Counted from the stretch's first letter, positions 37,330 through 49,313 are shown. The stretch is DNA of 64,000 bases from Diphasiastrum complanatum (GCA_029204225.1 CM055100.1:3385089-3449088), one strand, 5' to 3'. A program made the numbers and translations. The notes: a model not told the origin generated them from the sequence alone.

Positions 37330-38780
37330 GTGGCACCGTTGTCGGGGAGCGCCACACACTCGTTTCACCGCATAGTTTTCTTAATCTTTTCCTCTCTCTC
37401 CCCCTCTCTCTTTTCTTCTCTCTCACCATTCATTTTCACCAAAAAATCGAATTTTAAGAGTAGAATAGTGTGAGTAGTGTTAGTTTTTGTCATTTTTTTG
37501 TGATTTTTTTTTTTGTTTCAATTGTAGGGAGAGATTGTGGGGTGGGAGGATCAGATCCAAGCACCAAATCCCTTCATTAATCCATAAAATCCATAAAAAT
37601 CAAAAAAAAAAAAAAAAACTCAAAATCTGTTTTTGGAGGGAAAAAGAGAGACAAAATCTCATCAGATTTTGGTTTCTCAAAAACCAGTGGGCATGAACCT
37701 TCGCATGATTGGCAGCAGCTCCAGGGTACTGTCCCAGACTTGCATAGAAGCCTGCGAGGGTTAGTTCCCATCATATTTTGAGAAAACAGAGAAAAACCCA
37801 AAAAAATTCAAAAAAAACAAAGAAAAACCCAAAAAAATTCAAAATCCTTTTAAAAATCAATTTTTGTTTTCAAAACTCAAAACTAACCTTCGCAGAGCTC
37901 TCTGAAGTTCCATCTCACTGAGACAAAGACACTGAGAAGTCTGCGAGAGTTAGATCCCAAGAAAAGTGCCCTTGTGAAGGTTCCCAAGAGCAAAAAATGG
38001 CCTAGACCCTTCTCAAATAACAAATTTTTGAGTTTCCTTGGGAAGTAACCTTCGCAGATCTCTCTGAAGTTCCATCTCACTGAGACAAGGACACAGAGAA
38101 GTCTGCGAGAGTTAGATCCCAAAAAAGTGCCCCTGTGAAGGTTCCCAAGAGCAAAAAGTGGCCTAGAACCTTCTCAGACAACAAATTTTTGAGTTTCCCT
38201 GGGAAGTAACTCTCCCAATTTGGTAAGCAAGTGGATCTGACTCAGATACAAGCACATACCAGCCTGCGAAGATTAGTTCCCAGAAAATCTCAAACTTTGG
38301 CCAAAAAACCCCAAACAAATGCAGTTTTGTCAAGATTTTTTGAGTTTCCTAGGAAAGTAACTCTTGCAGCTTGGTGAGCAGCTGAATCTAACTGAGATAC
38401 AAGTGCATACTAGTCTGCAAGGGTTTGTTCCCAGGAAATCTTAAAATTTTGAAAAAAAAAAAAACCCCAAAAAAATGCACTTTTTACAAGATTTTTTGAG
38501 TTTCCTTGGGAAGTAACTGTTACAGCTTGGTGAGTAGGTGAATCTGACTGAGATACAAGTGCATACCAGTATGTGAGGGTTTCTCCCCAGAAAATCTTAA
38601 AATTTTACAAAAAAAACCACAAAAAATGCACTTTTTTCAATATTTTTTGAGTTTCCTTGGGAAGTAACTCTTGCAGTCTGGTGAGCAGCTGAATCTAACT
38701 GAGATACAAGTGCATACCAGTCTGCAAGGGTTTGTTCCCAGAAGATCTTAAAATTTTGCAAGAAAACCAAATGGAATGAA
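37330..38780 (+). repeat. Primer site and tandem-repeat leader after gypsy LTR 2
   Basis: The primer site TGGCACCGTTGTCGGGGA lies at 37331-37348. From about 37690 a roughly 150-bp unit repeats about seven times (near 37690, 37885, 38045, 38205, 38355, 38510 and 38660). Units carry GAGTTTCCTTGGGAAGTAAC, CTGARTCTAACTGAGATACAAG and GTCTGCRAGGGTTWGTTCCCAG, separated by A-rich stretches with CAAAAAAACCC. No gag or pol follows, as in large non-autonomous derivatives. Confidence 0.8.
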
Positions 38781-39344
38781 TGAAGTTGACAAACTCCGTA
38801 CTGACTTCGGAGAGGATGATGGAGGGGTCCACTTTTAAATTACCCTAATTGCATCAATCCAAAAAGGACTGGATGGATGCCAGGCAGATTCCTGCGTGTG
38901 CTTTCCAGATGATGTTAGAGCTTGAACTGGATCCAGAAGCCATTGTTCAAATTTTTCATGAAAGCTCGTAGATCGCAATAGGTCGCAACTGAATGCTTTG
39001 ATTGCAAAGAGAATGTCTGCAGGAAAGCATAAAATTGCAAGCAGAAAGTGTAAGGAAGAAAAATGAAAAATAACTCTGATATGCAGTAATGGTGTGGAAG
39101 GGATGATGACGTGGCATGGTGACTTGACATCTGGCACTTCCATCTATGGAGTACGTGCATGGGTCAGTGTTTGAAACTATGATTTGGAAAATCGATCTTT
39201 AATGACGAAAGACCGTTTTTGAAAAGAAAACAAATAAATTAAGGAGAAACAATATTTGTCTTGATATGTGAGCGTACACACATGTGAATAATGAGGATCA
39301 CGTGGTCATCTTTAATAGAGGGATGTAAGAAGTAGGCAGATAGA
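38781..39344. other. No recognisable feature
   Basis: No domain, repeat or transposon end recognised. Confidence 0.3.
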
Positions 39345-39800
39345 TTCTCAAAAGATTCTCGAAAAGGTAGGTTGAGAGATTCTTGAAGGATACTAGAAAG
39401 TTTCTAGAATATTTCGTGAAACATTCTTGAGAGATTCTAGAAAATGATACAGAACTTCACAAAAAATTCTAGACAATGTTAAGCGTCAAGCTAAAAAATA
39501 TCTCGAAAAACTGGAAAAAAAAAATACTAGAAAGATTCTCAAAAGAGAAAAAAAAAATGACATGTTTTAGTTCACAGTTAGAGTGTCGTGAAAGTTTCTC
39601 GAAAAGTTCTCGAAAATACTTTGAAAAATAACTTAAAAGATTTAAGAGAAGACAAGAAAAATTCTCGAAAAATTCACGAAACAGTTTGAACAAATGTTGA
39701 ACAATGGTAGAAAAGTTCATGAAAATTTCTAGAAAATTTTCTAGAAAAGAAAAAAAAAAGTCGCGAATATTATCAAAAAAATACTAGAAAATAATAAGAA
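39345..39800. repeat. Degenerate repeats rich in TTCTAGAA/TTCTCGAAAA
   Basis: AT-rich sequence in which AGATTCTCGAAAAG, TTTCTAGAATATTTCGTGAA and similar strings recur about every 10-20 bp. Many fit alternating nTTCnnGAAn heat-shock-element modules. It may be a degenerate short-period satellite and not a regulatory region. Confidence 0.6.
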
Positions 39801-39926
39801 TAAAAATAAATAAATAATTTTTTTTTGGTCAAAGGTAGTATTTTTTTAGTCTGGACCCGTTAATACATGTAGGTAACAGTTCCCCTTCAAGTGATTGAAG
39901 TTGCACAGAACCATTGTCAAATACCT

Positions 39927-40290
39927 CTATGACTTTTTATGGCGACTATCATATATCAGCGCATAATCATCAGCTTTAAGATCACATTTTTTTATATGAC
40001 TGTCATATTTCTTCTTTCTTTGTTCCTGGATTTCTTTCGTTAATTTTTGTGAAGACTCACGAGCTTCAGCTAGTTCTTCAATATTAGTCAACCTTTCGTT
40101 TATACATTCTGCATTTGTTCGTTGAGCTTGGATACAAAAAGTTTTGACCTCAAATTCAATTGGCAGAATAGGATGCATACCATATGTCAGAAAATATGGT
40201 GTCTGTTTCGTCGTGATTTTCTCTGTATTACGATAAGCCCAAAGAACTGATGGTAGTTTCTGATCCCAATGAGCAACGCGATCTATGCTC
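39927..40290 (-). pseudogene. Ty3/gypsy integrase C-terminal relic
   Basis: On the minus strand it reads IDRVAHWDQKLPSVLWAYRN, TKQTPYFLTYGMHPILPIEF, then a charged helix and KKYDSHIKKCDLKADDYALI, the typical end of a gypsy integrase. A TGA precedes it and the catalytic core is missing. Confidence 0.87.
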
Positions 40291-40522
40291 CCTCATTTTC
40301 CCACAAATCCCGTTTCCAACGCAAACCATTTTCATGGCCATATCTTCTACATAAGAGGGCAATTCACTAATTTATCAAGTGATTTTAAAAAACATATAGC
40401 AAACAAACATGCATGACCCCCGATTATGTGACAAACTCACTAGGATTGTAAAAGATCCAAATTCCAATTGGTCTTTCCCGCATCATCGTCTTTCTCCAAA
40501 TCAAAATAATCAATTGTTCTAC

Positions 40523-43500
40523 CTGAGTAGATGAAGCTGAAGCCTCTACAAAGTAATGTGCACACTTAAAAATACTCAAAACAGTTTGATAATGTCGCCA
40601 AGTTTAATAGAAATGGATTCCATCATACCGTATTGGTGTGCATCTAAATTGAGGACATTCTTGTCATTGTCCATGGCAACACAATAGTGGCATGTGGTCC
40701 CACATGCATAAAGCATAGCACCACATCCCAGAAACGGATCCACCACCACACCTCCCTACTTACAACACATCTCAACCAGAAAATGAACAAAGTAAGGGCT
40801 TTTTTTAGACCCTTCACGAACAAGCGTATTCTCTAGACCATCTCTCAATTGCTCCACTAATGGAAATTGGTGGCACCAGTAATCCTTCATGCTCATGAAC
40901 AGTTGAGGTGCTATACCATCACAATCCCCCATCAACAAAGTAGGATTTGTATTCATCTGATCCAAAATAAACACAGCAGGCATATGAACCTATCCACGAG
41001 AATTACAAGCCAAAAAGGCATTAAAAGTGCAACATGTGCATAGAATGAATAGCAAATACTAACACGTGACAAGTAAGAAAATACCTTTAGCCCTCCGACT
41101 GTCATCCCAAATTCGTCCTTGTCGTGCAACATTTCTTGGCGATAAATTTTGAGGCCAACTCTCTTGCATGTCTTGAAGAAAGTAGGTAGTTCAAGTAGCC
41201 CACAAATAGCAACAACGAAACCACTGTCATCAACGACTGTAGAGGCAAACTGAAGGGATGCATCTAGCAACGAATCATCCACAATATTTCACCTTGGCAC
41301 AGAACCACTGAAGCCGACAGGAACAATACCAATTGGCAGGCCAAGGAACACCATATCGACACTATATTGCACTGGCTTGCCTCCTCTAGCTCTGACACCG
41401 GTACACATGGCCTTCATACATGAAATAAATTCAGACATCTCCCTAGCATGTGTACTGGTGTATGAAGACCATGTGCATAACACCAGTACACATGGTCTTC
41501 ATATGTGAAATAAATTCAAACATATTTATGCACTTTGCTATGTTCATGACATCACCAAAAATTGTGACCAACTGCGCAAAAAAGTTCATGTATATGGGAA
41601 TTAAAGACGAAATGAAACAAAGAGTACTTCCCCCTACTTTGGAAAGGAACAACTCACCTTGCCACTATTTGCTCCTGCATAGGGTAGAGGTTGATAGTCG
41701 TACTCTTCCTCATCTCGCCTGCTAGTGCTCTCCGAGATAAACGAAGAATGGAATGAGTGATCCACCACAGGCTATTTGCCCTTTGTCCTTTCCTGGTGAA
41801 ATGTTGTCGTGGTACAACATTGCATTCCTGATTACCACTGTCCTTAAATCTAGTCTCCAAGATCTCATTCATCTAAACTTCTGCAGTATCTATAGGAATA
41901 TCAAAAGTGGTTATCTGGAATGTGTCTTTCTTAAAGAAATTGTATAAATCAGCCTCTCATCTTAATAAGATCCGTCCTAGAAATCAAGCCACCATGGATT
42001 GTTCTGAATTTCCCATTCGGACAAACCTTGTTGTGCATTCAAGTGGTAGGCTTCACCGTAGATGCATGAGTCATTGTCTTTATTTTTTACCATAACTTGA
42101 AATAGGATGGCATGGAGTCAATTATCTTGTTCCCCACAAGACATGCAATATACCTATATTCAATAAAAATCAAATCAAAACACACACAAAAAATTAATGT
42201 ATACATCTCCATAGAACCCAAGAGCTTAAAGCGGAACTAGAGAATAGTTTTTAGAATATTAGCAATTGGCTTTACCTCCACACCACCCGCTTTGCACTCT
42301 CCATGATGTCTGGCTGCTCGATGGCTCCCTTTGAGAGGTCCATATCAGGCTCTATATTCACAAACATTTTTTTGCGATACTGCAACTTGAAGTCGCCGAA
42401 GTAGTCTTGCAAAGACTCAGCACCCTCCACAGGCAAGGGCCCTATCAAGAAATAGACAAAGTAAAATGCTGATCACAATATGAGAACAAATTGAGCATTC
42501 AATATTTATCAAGACAAGAAACTTACTAAGCGAGATACTCTCCCTCAGAACCCAAATGGCTATGTCCATAAGATACACAAGCCATGTCTCCTTTGCGACC
42601 CAAGTCTAAAAATCTTTATCATTTTTTGGAATTCCAAATTGTCCGAACACTGGACTAGTGCACCACCTAAACCACGTACACTTAAACTCGTTCGACACTT
42701 TAGAGCACTGAAGGTGATGTAGCCTCTCAAGATTCATGGATGTTCCATGTTCTGTATGGTCGGTGCTACTAACCATCTCAAACCAGTCATCACCCAGCCC
42801 TGGATTCACCACACCCAGCATCTTATCCATCTTACCCATGTTGAGAGCAACCAAGAGTAAAACAGCGAATGATGCATCCAAACAGAAATTTCATTTTGTT
42901 ATTTCTTGATTGAATACATATCAACTAATTCTATTTCATAACAAAAGTGTACCTGTTGATCCTAGTCATGGAGGAAAGGAGCATGATGGAGGTCATTGCA
43001 TCTGGCAAGATGAAACTAGCATGCACTATGACATGCTTGATGATGTCACCTACGTAGTCCTCTTGAATGACCTCCATCCAAGTTGACAATCGATGATTCC
43101 CACCCAGCAAATAAACATTCTTCCAGCTAGGTCATTCCAATGCGGATCAATGGCAACACAGTCATCACAATCCTGACTCATTCTCTACCATATTGGGTCC
43201 CATAGAGTCTTTACATGATCCTTAACTAGTATCGGTTGTCCAATGGTTGTAGACATTTAAAAGACAAAATCACCTTTCTCCATTATATAGCCATCTCGCT
43301 TGAGATTGTCCTTCAATTTCAATTTCTGCTTACCCACTGTACGAATAGCCTTGTGTGGCCATATGCGACACAAAGGCACTAGAGGAGGAGGCAAGTCTCG
43401 GACTATTCTAAAATGAACAAGTGTGACAGATAGCATGTCTAGATGAAATGACAACAGAAAGGAACCAACGTCATCCAGCGCTTTCTTACCTCTCTTAGTT

Positions 43501-43591
43501 TTGTCAGGGGTGTCATCAATTTTAGTATGCTCCAAATATTCCATGGAAAGAGCTGCCTCCCCATGCACATCAGTCTCTACATTAGCTATGT
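40523..43591 (-). pseudogene. ParB-like/class-beta DNA methyltransferase gene, copy B
   Basis: Spliced coding blocks on the minus strand: 42953-43591 (GEAALSMEYLEHTKIDD, GDFVF, then NVYLLGGNHRLSTWMEVI); 42527-42845 (GDDWFEMVSSTDH, CTSPVFGQFG, ETWLVYLMDIAIWVL); 42276-42441 (RPLPVEGAESLQDYFGDFKL); 41658-42153 (broken); 41095-41571 (VDMVFLGLPIGIVPVG, DDSLLDASLQFAS); and 40523-40989 (VHMPAVFILDQ, SPYFVHFLVEMCC, GGVVVDPFLGCG). Borders fit GT..AG. DPFLGCG downstream of the motif IV position is the permuted order of class-beta N4-cytosine/N6-adenine methyltransferases, and GNHRL suggests a ParB-like fold. Motif IV reads GLPI in place of DPPY/SPPY. Stops at 42606-42608 and 40756-40758, a TGA near 41290 and frameshifts make this copy a pseudogene. 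Its 5' end is cut by copia sequence. Confidence 0.7.
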
Positions 43592-45575
43592 GGTGTTCTC
43601 ATTGTTGAAGAAAGCAGGCAAGAGAACAAGATGCTGAGGATCAACAGACTTTCATTGAAAGATGGTGGAGATGACAAAGCACTCTTCATTAGAGACAAGC
43701 CAAGAGGCAAGAGCAAAGGTCAACAACACTTCAAGAAGGACAAGGCCAAAGAAAGTGGTGAGGATCAATCCTCACAAGTTGCAACATCTAGTGGCAAGAA
43801 GAAGCTGTCAAAGATCAAGTGTTTTTTATGTGGCAAGAAAGGCCACTATGCATCAATTTATTACAAGAAGAAGAACCAATCTAAGCAAGCTAACCTTACT
43901 AATGAAGATGAGTGTGAGGGTGTTGAGAGTGTAAGAAAGAATTCTTTAATGATGTCTAGTTTTTCATCTTTTCCTTTCAAGAATGAAGAAATCTGGTGGA
44001 TAGATAGTGGGGCGTGTTCCCATATGTCTAGTTCTAGAAACTCTTTCACAAGTCTCATGCATATCTAGGTGCAAAAAGATCAACCTATACTGCTAATGAT
44101 GTAGAGTGTAGAATTGAAGGAATAGGTAGTATTCCACTACATGCATCATCATCAAAATCTTTTTGTTTGAATGATGTACTTTATGTACCTAGACTAACCA
44201 AGAATCTCATTAGTGTAGGACAGTTGTTTGATAGTGGATTGGATGTCAAGTTTCAAGTTGACAAGTGTATAATCTCAAGAGAAAATGAAGTTATTGCTAG
44301 AGGATCTAGAATTGGAAAGTTGTACAAACTAGATTCTAGGGAGAGTGCTAACATTTCAGATATTGCTTATGAGACCAAGGTTCTTCAGGAGGATCTGTGG
44401 CATAAGAGATTGGGACATCCCAATTTCAAAGCCATGCAATCTATGGTCAAGGAAGGAAAAGTTGTTGGACTACCAAAGACACTGTCAAAGGTGCTTCAAC
44501 CTTGTGAAGCTTGTGTTTTGGCAAAATCACACAGAAGGCCTTTTCCAAGGTCAAGCATTAAAACTAAGCATCCATTTGAACTTCTGCACTCTGATCTTCA
44601 ACCAAAAGCAAAGGAGGAGCAAATTGCTTTGTTTCCTTTGTAGATGATTATACAAGATATTCTTTGATTCATATGATATCTTCTAAAGCCATGGTTTATG
44701 ATGTTTTCCTTACTTTCAATTTGAAAGCTTCAAGAAGTGATAGTGGAGGTGAATACACCTCCAATAAGTTTAAAGACTTTTGTGAGAGAGAGGGGATACA
44801 AAGAGAATTTTTTTGTTCATATACTCCTCAACAAAATGGAGTTGCTGAGAGAAAAAATAGAACTTTGTGTGAATGTACAAATGCCATTAGGCTAGAGGCT
44901 TCTCTACCTAAAGAATTTTGGGAAGAAGCACTTGCATGTGCAAATTATCTTTGTAATAGGCTTTCTAATCTTGCAATAAAAGGAAGAACACCATTTGAGA
45001 TGTTGTATAAGAAAAAGCCTAAGGTAGATCTTCTTAGGATCTTTGGTTGTGTATGCTTTGTGTATGTACCTTTAGAGACTAGGAAGAAGGATGATCCTAG
45101 TGCTGTTAAAGGAATTTTTGTAGGATATGCATCTACTAAAAAAGCATACAAAGTATATCTTCCCTCTACTGATAAGAATGTTGTAAGTAGAGATGTGACC
45201 TTTCATGTAGATCAGAAGTTTAACTTGGATGAAGCACAGATCAAGGAGTCTCATGCAAGATCTACAATTTTCAATCTTGATGCTACTCAAGAAGTGGTGA
45301 GGCCGAGGCTTGAGGAGGAGCAACTTCAAGCACCTACACCAAGAAGATCTACAAGAGAGAGATCTGAGCCAAGAAGGCTCACATATGATGAGGAAGGCAA
45401 GTGGAAGGTGAAACTTCCTATCATGCACTCTTCATATAAGATGAAGAGCCTAAAGATGTCCAAGAAATACTTCAATCCGAGAAGTGGGTTGAAGCAATGA
45501 CCCAAGAGTTTGAAGCCTTGATGTCAAACAACACATGGGAGCTTGTGGAGCCACCAAACAACATGCATGTGATTA
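43592..45575 (+). pseudogene. gag-pol: Copia gag-protease-integrase relic (C4) with the start of RT
   Basis: Starts inside gag. The zinc knuckle CFLCGKKGHYASIY has lost its last cysteine; the protease motif is WWIDSGACSHMS. A frameshift at about 44066 is followed by NDVLYVPRLTKNLISVGQ and LWHKRLGHPNFKAM (44167-44643). After a second frameshift at about 44643, the integrase core DDYTRYSLIHM, RSDSGGEYTSNK, NGVAERKNRT runs to 45500, with a short deletion before RSDSGGEY. A third frameshift at about 45430 leads into EFEALMSNNTWELVEPPNN, where it is cut at about 45575. The left junction joins the ParB-like copy B at 43591/43592. Confidence 0.88.
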
Positions 45576-45775
45576 GATGTAACACATTGAGATCAAGTAT
45601 TACTTGATGAGGGATCTAATTGAAAAGAAGATGTTGCAGACCACCTTCATTGGAACAAAAAGACATGGTTGCTGACATCTTCACAAAACCCCTAGACAAA
45701 GGACTTTTTGAGAGACAGAGGACCAGTCTTGGGATCGTAAAGATATCATGCTTTGAGAGGGAGCTGAAGAAATAG
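45576..45775 (+). pseudogene. Copia RNase H C-terminal fragment
   Basis: HIEIKYYLMRDLIEKKMLQT and, in a shifted frame, DIFTKPLDKGLFERQRTSLG match the end of a copia pol. It is joined directly to the truncated RT of C4, deleting most of RT and RNase H. Wording differs from the other copia families here, so it may come from a different family. Confidence 0.75.
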
Positions 45776-46509
45776 AACGTTTCTATTTACAAAGCTTTGC
45801 TAGCTTTCAGCCCTCTGCCTGCCAAAAATGTTTGCGAACACGAAAGTCAAGAGACACGAAGCATGAAAGTTTTGCCAACACCTGACGAGAAGACATGAAT
45901 ACGAAAGATTTGCGAACGAGAATCTTTTGCGATCCAACACGAGAAAGTCAGATGACGAAAACAAAACCAACGATGCGACACAAAAAACGTCGCGAAAGCT
46001 TTTTTGCCCTCACGCTCCAAAGAGTGCCAGCAAGATCATGCAAGTACGTAGAAGTATAGATATCTGATCTGATGGCATGGAGTCAGCAGATACATTCTAG
46101 GTCGTGGCTAATTTGCCACTCTTGTAATTTCCTTGACACATACACAGTGTGATGAAGTAGTCTGATGCTAGTAAGCAATCAAGACGAAAATACAGAATAC
46201 AGGTACGCCTGCGTGCGAGACAATTCTCTGTAAGCAGGATCCATAGAGATCCACAGGTCCGCTAGTAAGCGAGACATCCACTTGTGAGAGAACTGTATTT
46301 CTTTCACGCCAACACACTACGTGGATCTGCATGCAGTGCTTGAAGAATCAGAGAAAATCAATAGATGTTCTTGTAGCCATTGCGCACATGTCACATTTAT
46401 GTTGTATGATATTGAATGCAAATGTGTCTACTATTATTCGTGTGTTTGATTCTCTCATTCATTCAGTTCCGCACATTGGTTGAAATTTCGTTGAATGCTA
46501 CATTAATTT
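45776..46509. other. Probable LTR or 3' region, unresolved
   Basis: A purine-rich GAGAGGGAGCTGAAGAA at about 45755-45771 could be a polypurine tract, so an LTR may start soon after. 45830-46010 has degenerate repeats of CGAACACGAAAG/GACACGAAGC type. No LTR end or partner is seen. Confidence 0.3.
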
Positions 46510-47086
46510 ATAAACTGAGGTATATATCTTCTACCTTAGATTATGAATTATTCTACAAAGGAGAAAATCTGACTTTGATTGCCTTTTCAGATTCAGATTT
46601 TGCAGGAGACAAGCTGGATAGAAAATCCACAAGTGCTTACACAATTTTTCTAGGAGGGAATCTAGTTTCTTGGCTATCAAAGAAGCAAGCAACTATATCC
46701 TTATCATCATGTGAAGCTGAGTACAAATCTCTTACAACCACAACAAAGAGGTTTTATGGATCAAAAGGCTACTCTTGGAGCTAAAGTGTTATGGAGATGA
46801 AGACCTTCCAATTATCAAGAATGATAACATCTTAGCTCAAGCTCTTGCAAACAATCCTATATTTCATGCAAGGAGCAAACACATCGAGGTAGCTCATCAT
46901 TTTGAGAGAGAAAAAGTCATTGGGAGAGAGATCTTATTGGAGCATGTTGGATCTTCAAATTGTGTTGCAGATCTTCTCACCAAGCCATTACTCAAGAATA
47001 TCTTTATCAAGATGAGGTCTAATCTTGGCCTAATTTCAAAGTCTATGTTGGATAGGAACATATATTTTAAGGAGTGTGAAGATTAG
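46510..47086 (+). pseudogene. Copia RNase H and C-terminus relic (C5)
   Basis: YISSTLDYELFYKGENL, IAFSDSDFAGDKLDRKSTS, WLSKKQATISLSSCEAEYKS, then a frameshift at about 46760, then LANNPIFHARSKHIEVAHHF and SSNCVADLLTKPLL. The frame ends inside the LTR that follows. Everything upstream of RNase H is missing. Confidence 0.88.
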
Positions 47087-47795
47087 TAAAATAATATCCT
47101 CCTATCTCAAGTTTTGGGGCCATGCCTATGTTATTTCCATTATAAACTTTATTTGTACATAAAGGTATGTGACAAACCTTCTAGAATAGGTCGAGTTTGA
47201 GTTAGGTAGATTCAAATTTGATGTCATGCAAAAGTTTAGATAACATGCAATGTCATTCAGTGTGCATGCAAGCCACATGAAATCAGTGCATGCAACATGC
47301 AAAGTGGTTTTTATGATCTACACATGTCTAAGCAATTTTGAGAGTTGACATGCAGTACATGCAATATCCATGCATGCAGTTACACATGTGAATCCATGTT
47401 AATTGAGTTAACTGAGTTAAGTAAACTTTCCATGCAACTCCACTATAGGAACTCGAGCCACTTTGATGTAGGAAAACTTTGGCATGTTTTGCCATATTGT
47501 GAATATTGAGATTGTGGTGTTTTGGACTCATTCTCTCTCTAGCCGAGTTTTCATGTGTTAATTCTCTCTCTCTACTCGAGAGCAGCCTGTTTTTCTCATA
47601 CTGAGCACTTAGAATTATTTTTGACATTCATTCCTCATTGTGAGAAGTTAGTTTTTTTAGTCAGATGTATACTATTGTGCTCTTGCCTTAGATTTTTCAA
47701 GTAATCTGTTATTTGATCAATCTTGTGCAATCACAACACCTCAGTAAGATCCTGTAAGATGTATGGTGAAGTTCACACGTGCTAAAAACTTCACA
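47075..47795 (+). repeat. 3' LTR of copia C5
   Basis: 721 bp from TGTGAAGATTAG to AAAACTTCACA, giving a TGTGAAG/CTTCACA inverted repeat. It follows a purine-rich AAGGAG and the RNase H end. An inverted copy of this LTR family lies at 63500-64000. Its right end abuts satellite block B directly. Confidence 0.85.
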
Positions 47796-48480
47796 ATTTT
47801 CATGCTCTCCTAGATGCGGCCTGTGGTTCTTGCCAGTCGCTTTCTTTGACGATCGATCAGTGGAATCAATCAGTAACTCAGTGAAACGCTCTTTTAGCAC
47901 CTGTAAAAGAGCTCATGCCATTGAGCTTCTAGAAAAGCATGCTCGATAACTGGTAGTGCAAGCCCATATGAAAACGGCCTCCTGGTTAGAGGTCGTCGAC
48001 GACCTAACCAGGAGACCTTTTTGGCACTTATCTCCACGCTTTCCTAGATGCATCATGTGGTTCTTGCCTGGTCGCTTTCTTTGATGATCGATCAGTGGAT
48101 TCAATAAGTAACTCAGTCAAAAACTCCTCTAGCACCTACAAAAGAGCTCATGCCATTGAGCTTCTAGAAAAGCATGCTCGAGAACTAGTAGTGCAAACCC
48201 ATATAAAAAAGGCCTCCTGGTTAGGTCATCGGCAACCCTGGTTAGGTCGTCGGTGACCTAACCAGGAGGCCTTTTTGTCACTTACCTCCACGCTCTCCTA
48301 GATGCAGCTTGTGGTTGCTTGCCGAGTCGCTCCTATGGAAATCGATCAATGGAATCAATAAGTAACTCAGTCAAACGCTCTTCTAGCACATGCAAAAAAG
48401 CTCATGCCATCGAGCTTCTAGAAAAACATGCTCAAGAATTGGTAGTGCAAGCCCATATGAAAATGGCCTCCTGGTTACTT
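47796..48480 (+). repeat. Satellite array B with palindromic units
   Basis: Same unit as 22540-24130 in three copies. Palindromes start near 47975 (GGCCTCCTGGTTAGAGGTCG, GACGACCTAACCAGGAGACC), 48208 (with a duplicated CTGGTTAGGTCGTCGG) and 48464 (single arm only). The final single-arm copy is the same truncated form that ends array A. Confidence 0.9.
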
Positions 48481-49049
48481 ATCTCTTGGCACTTACCTCT
48501 TTTTGGCACTTACCTCTTGTTACAGTTGTTGGCTTGATCGTCGCTCTTGCTTTTGTCACTCGCTCTTGCTCTTGCAAGGTCAATCACTATTGTCTACTCT
48601 CTCGGGCTCTTGCAAGGTCATTTGTTGTTGTCTAGGCTCTTGCTCTCGCTCGCACTCTCAAGGTGGCTCTTGCAAAAGTTGCACAGTCGGTGGTGGCATT
48701 TTCTCTCGCTCGCACTATCAGTAGCTCTTGCTCTAGCTAGCACTCTCAATGGCTCTTGCAAAGTCGCATATGGAATGTCGGTGGCTCTTGCTCTCGCTTG
48801 CATTCTCAAAGTGGCTCTTGCTCTGGCAACCACTCTCAATAGCTCTTGCTCTCGCTCGCACTCTCAATGGCTCTTGTTCAGACAGAGGCTCGCTCGCACT
48901 CTCTTAGGGCTAAAGTCGCTCGCTTGACCAGGTGTCGATTAAAAAAAAGTGTTTTAAAACAGGTTTACCTTTAAGAGGCAGGGCAATTGAAGTTTTGTTG
49001 GTTGGTCCTTTCAATGGCTAGCCATAAACATGAGGTTAGTCACTTTAAT
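48481..49049 (+). repeat. CTCTTGC-type repeat and satellite tail B
   Basis: Co-linear with 24131-24725, ending in the same CATAAACATGAGGTTAGTC..TTTAAT tail. It lacks about 60 bp present in A around 24420. Confidence 0.85.
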
Positions 49050-49255
49050 TACCATACCGCTATATTTGCCCCATATGACAAACCATTATAACATACACCA
49101 TATAATATATATTGGTTATATTGGTTATGTACCCCATATAACATACCAGGATATATTGGTTACTTGCCCGTATAACATACCTCTATACTTGCCCCGTATA
49201 ACATGCCTCTATACCTCTATACTTATATCCCAAATATATATGATATATCTCATTC
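49050..49255. repeat. Degenerate AT-rich short tandem repeat
   Basis: Repeats of TTGCCCCATATAACATACC/TTGCCCGTATAACATACCTC type with a spacing of roughly 30-40 bp, immediately after the satellite tail. Confidence 0.6.
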
Positions 49256-49313
49256 CAGAAACTTTTTGCACATTCTCACTCTTCGGATTTGAGCTGCTTC
49301 TTTGCTACCTACA

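Noticed and set aside
39345-39800. A confirmed heat-shock promoter.
   Set aside because: No gene start follows and the motif-like strings could be a degenerate satellite; kept only as a finding to test.
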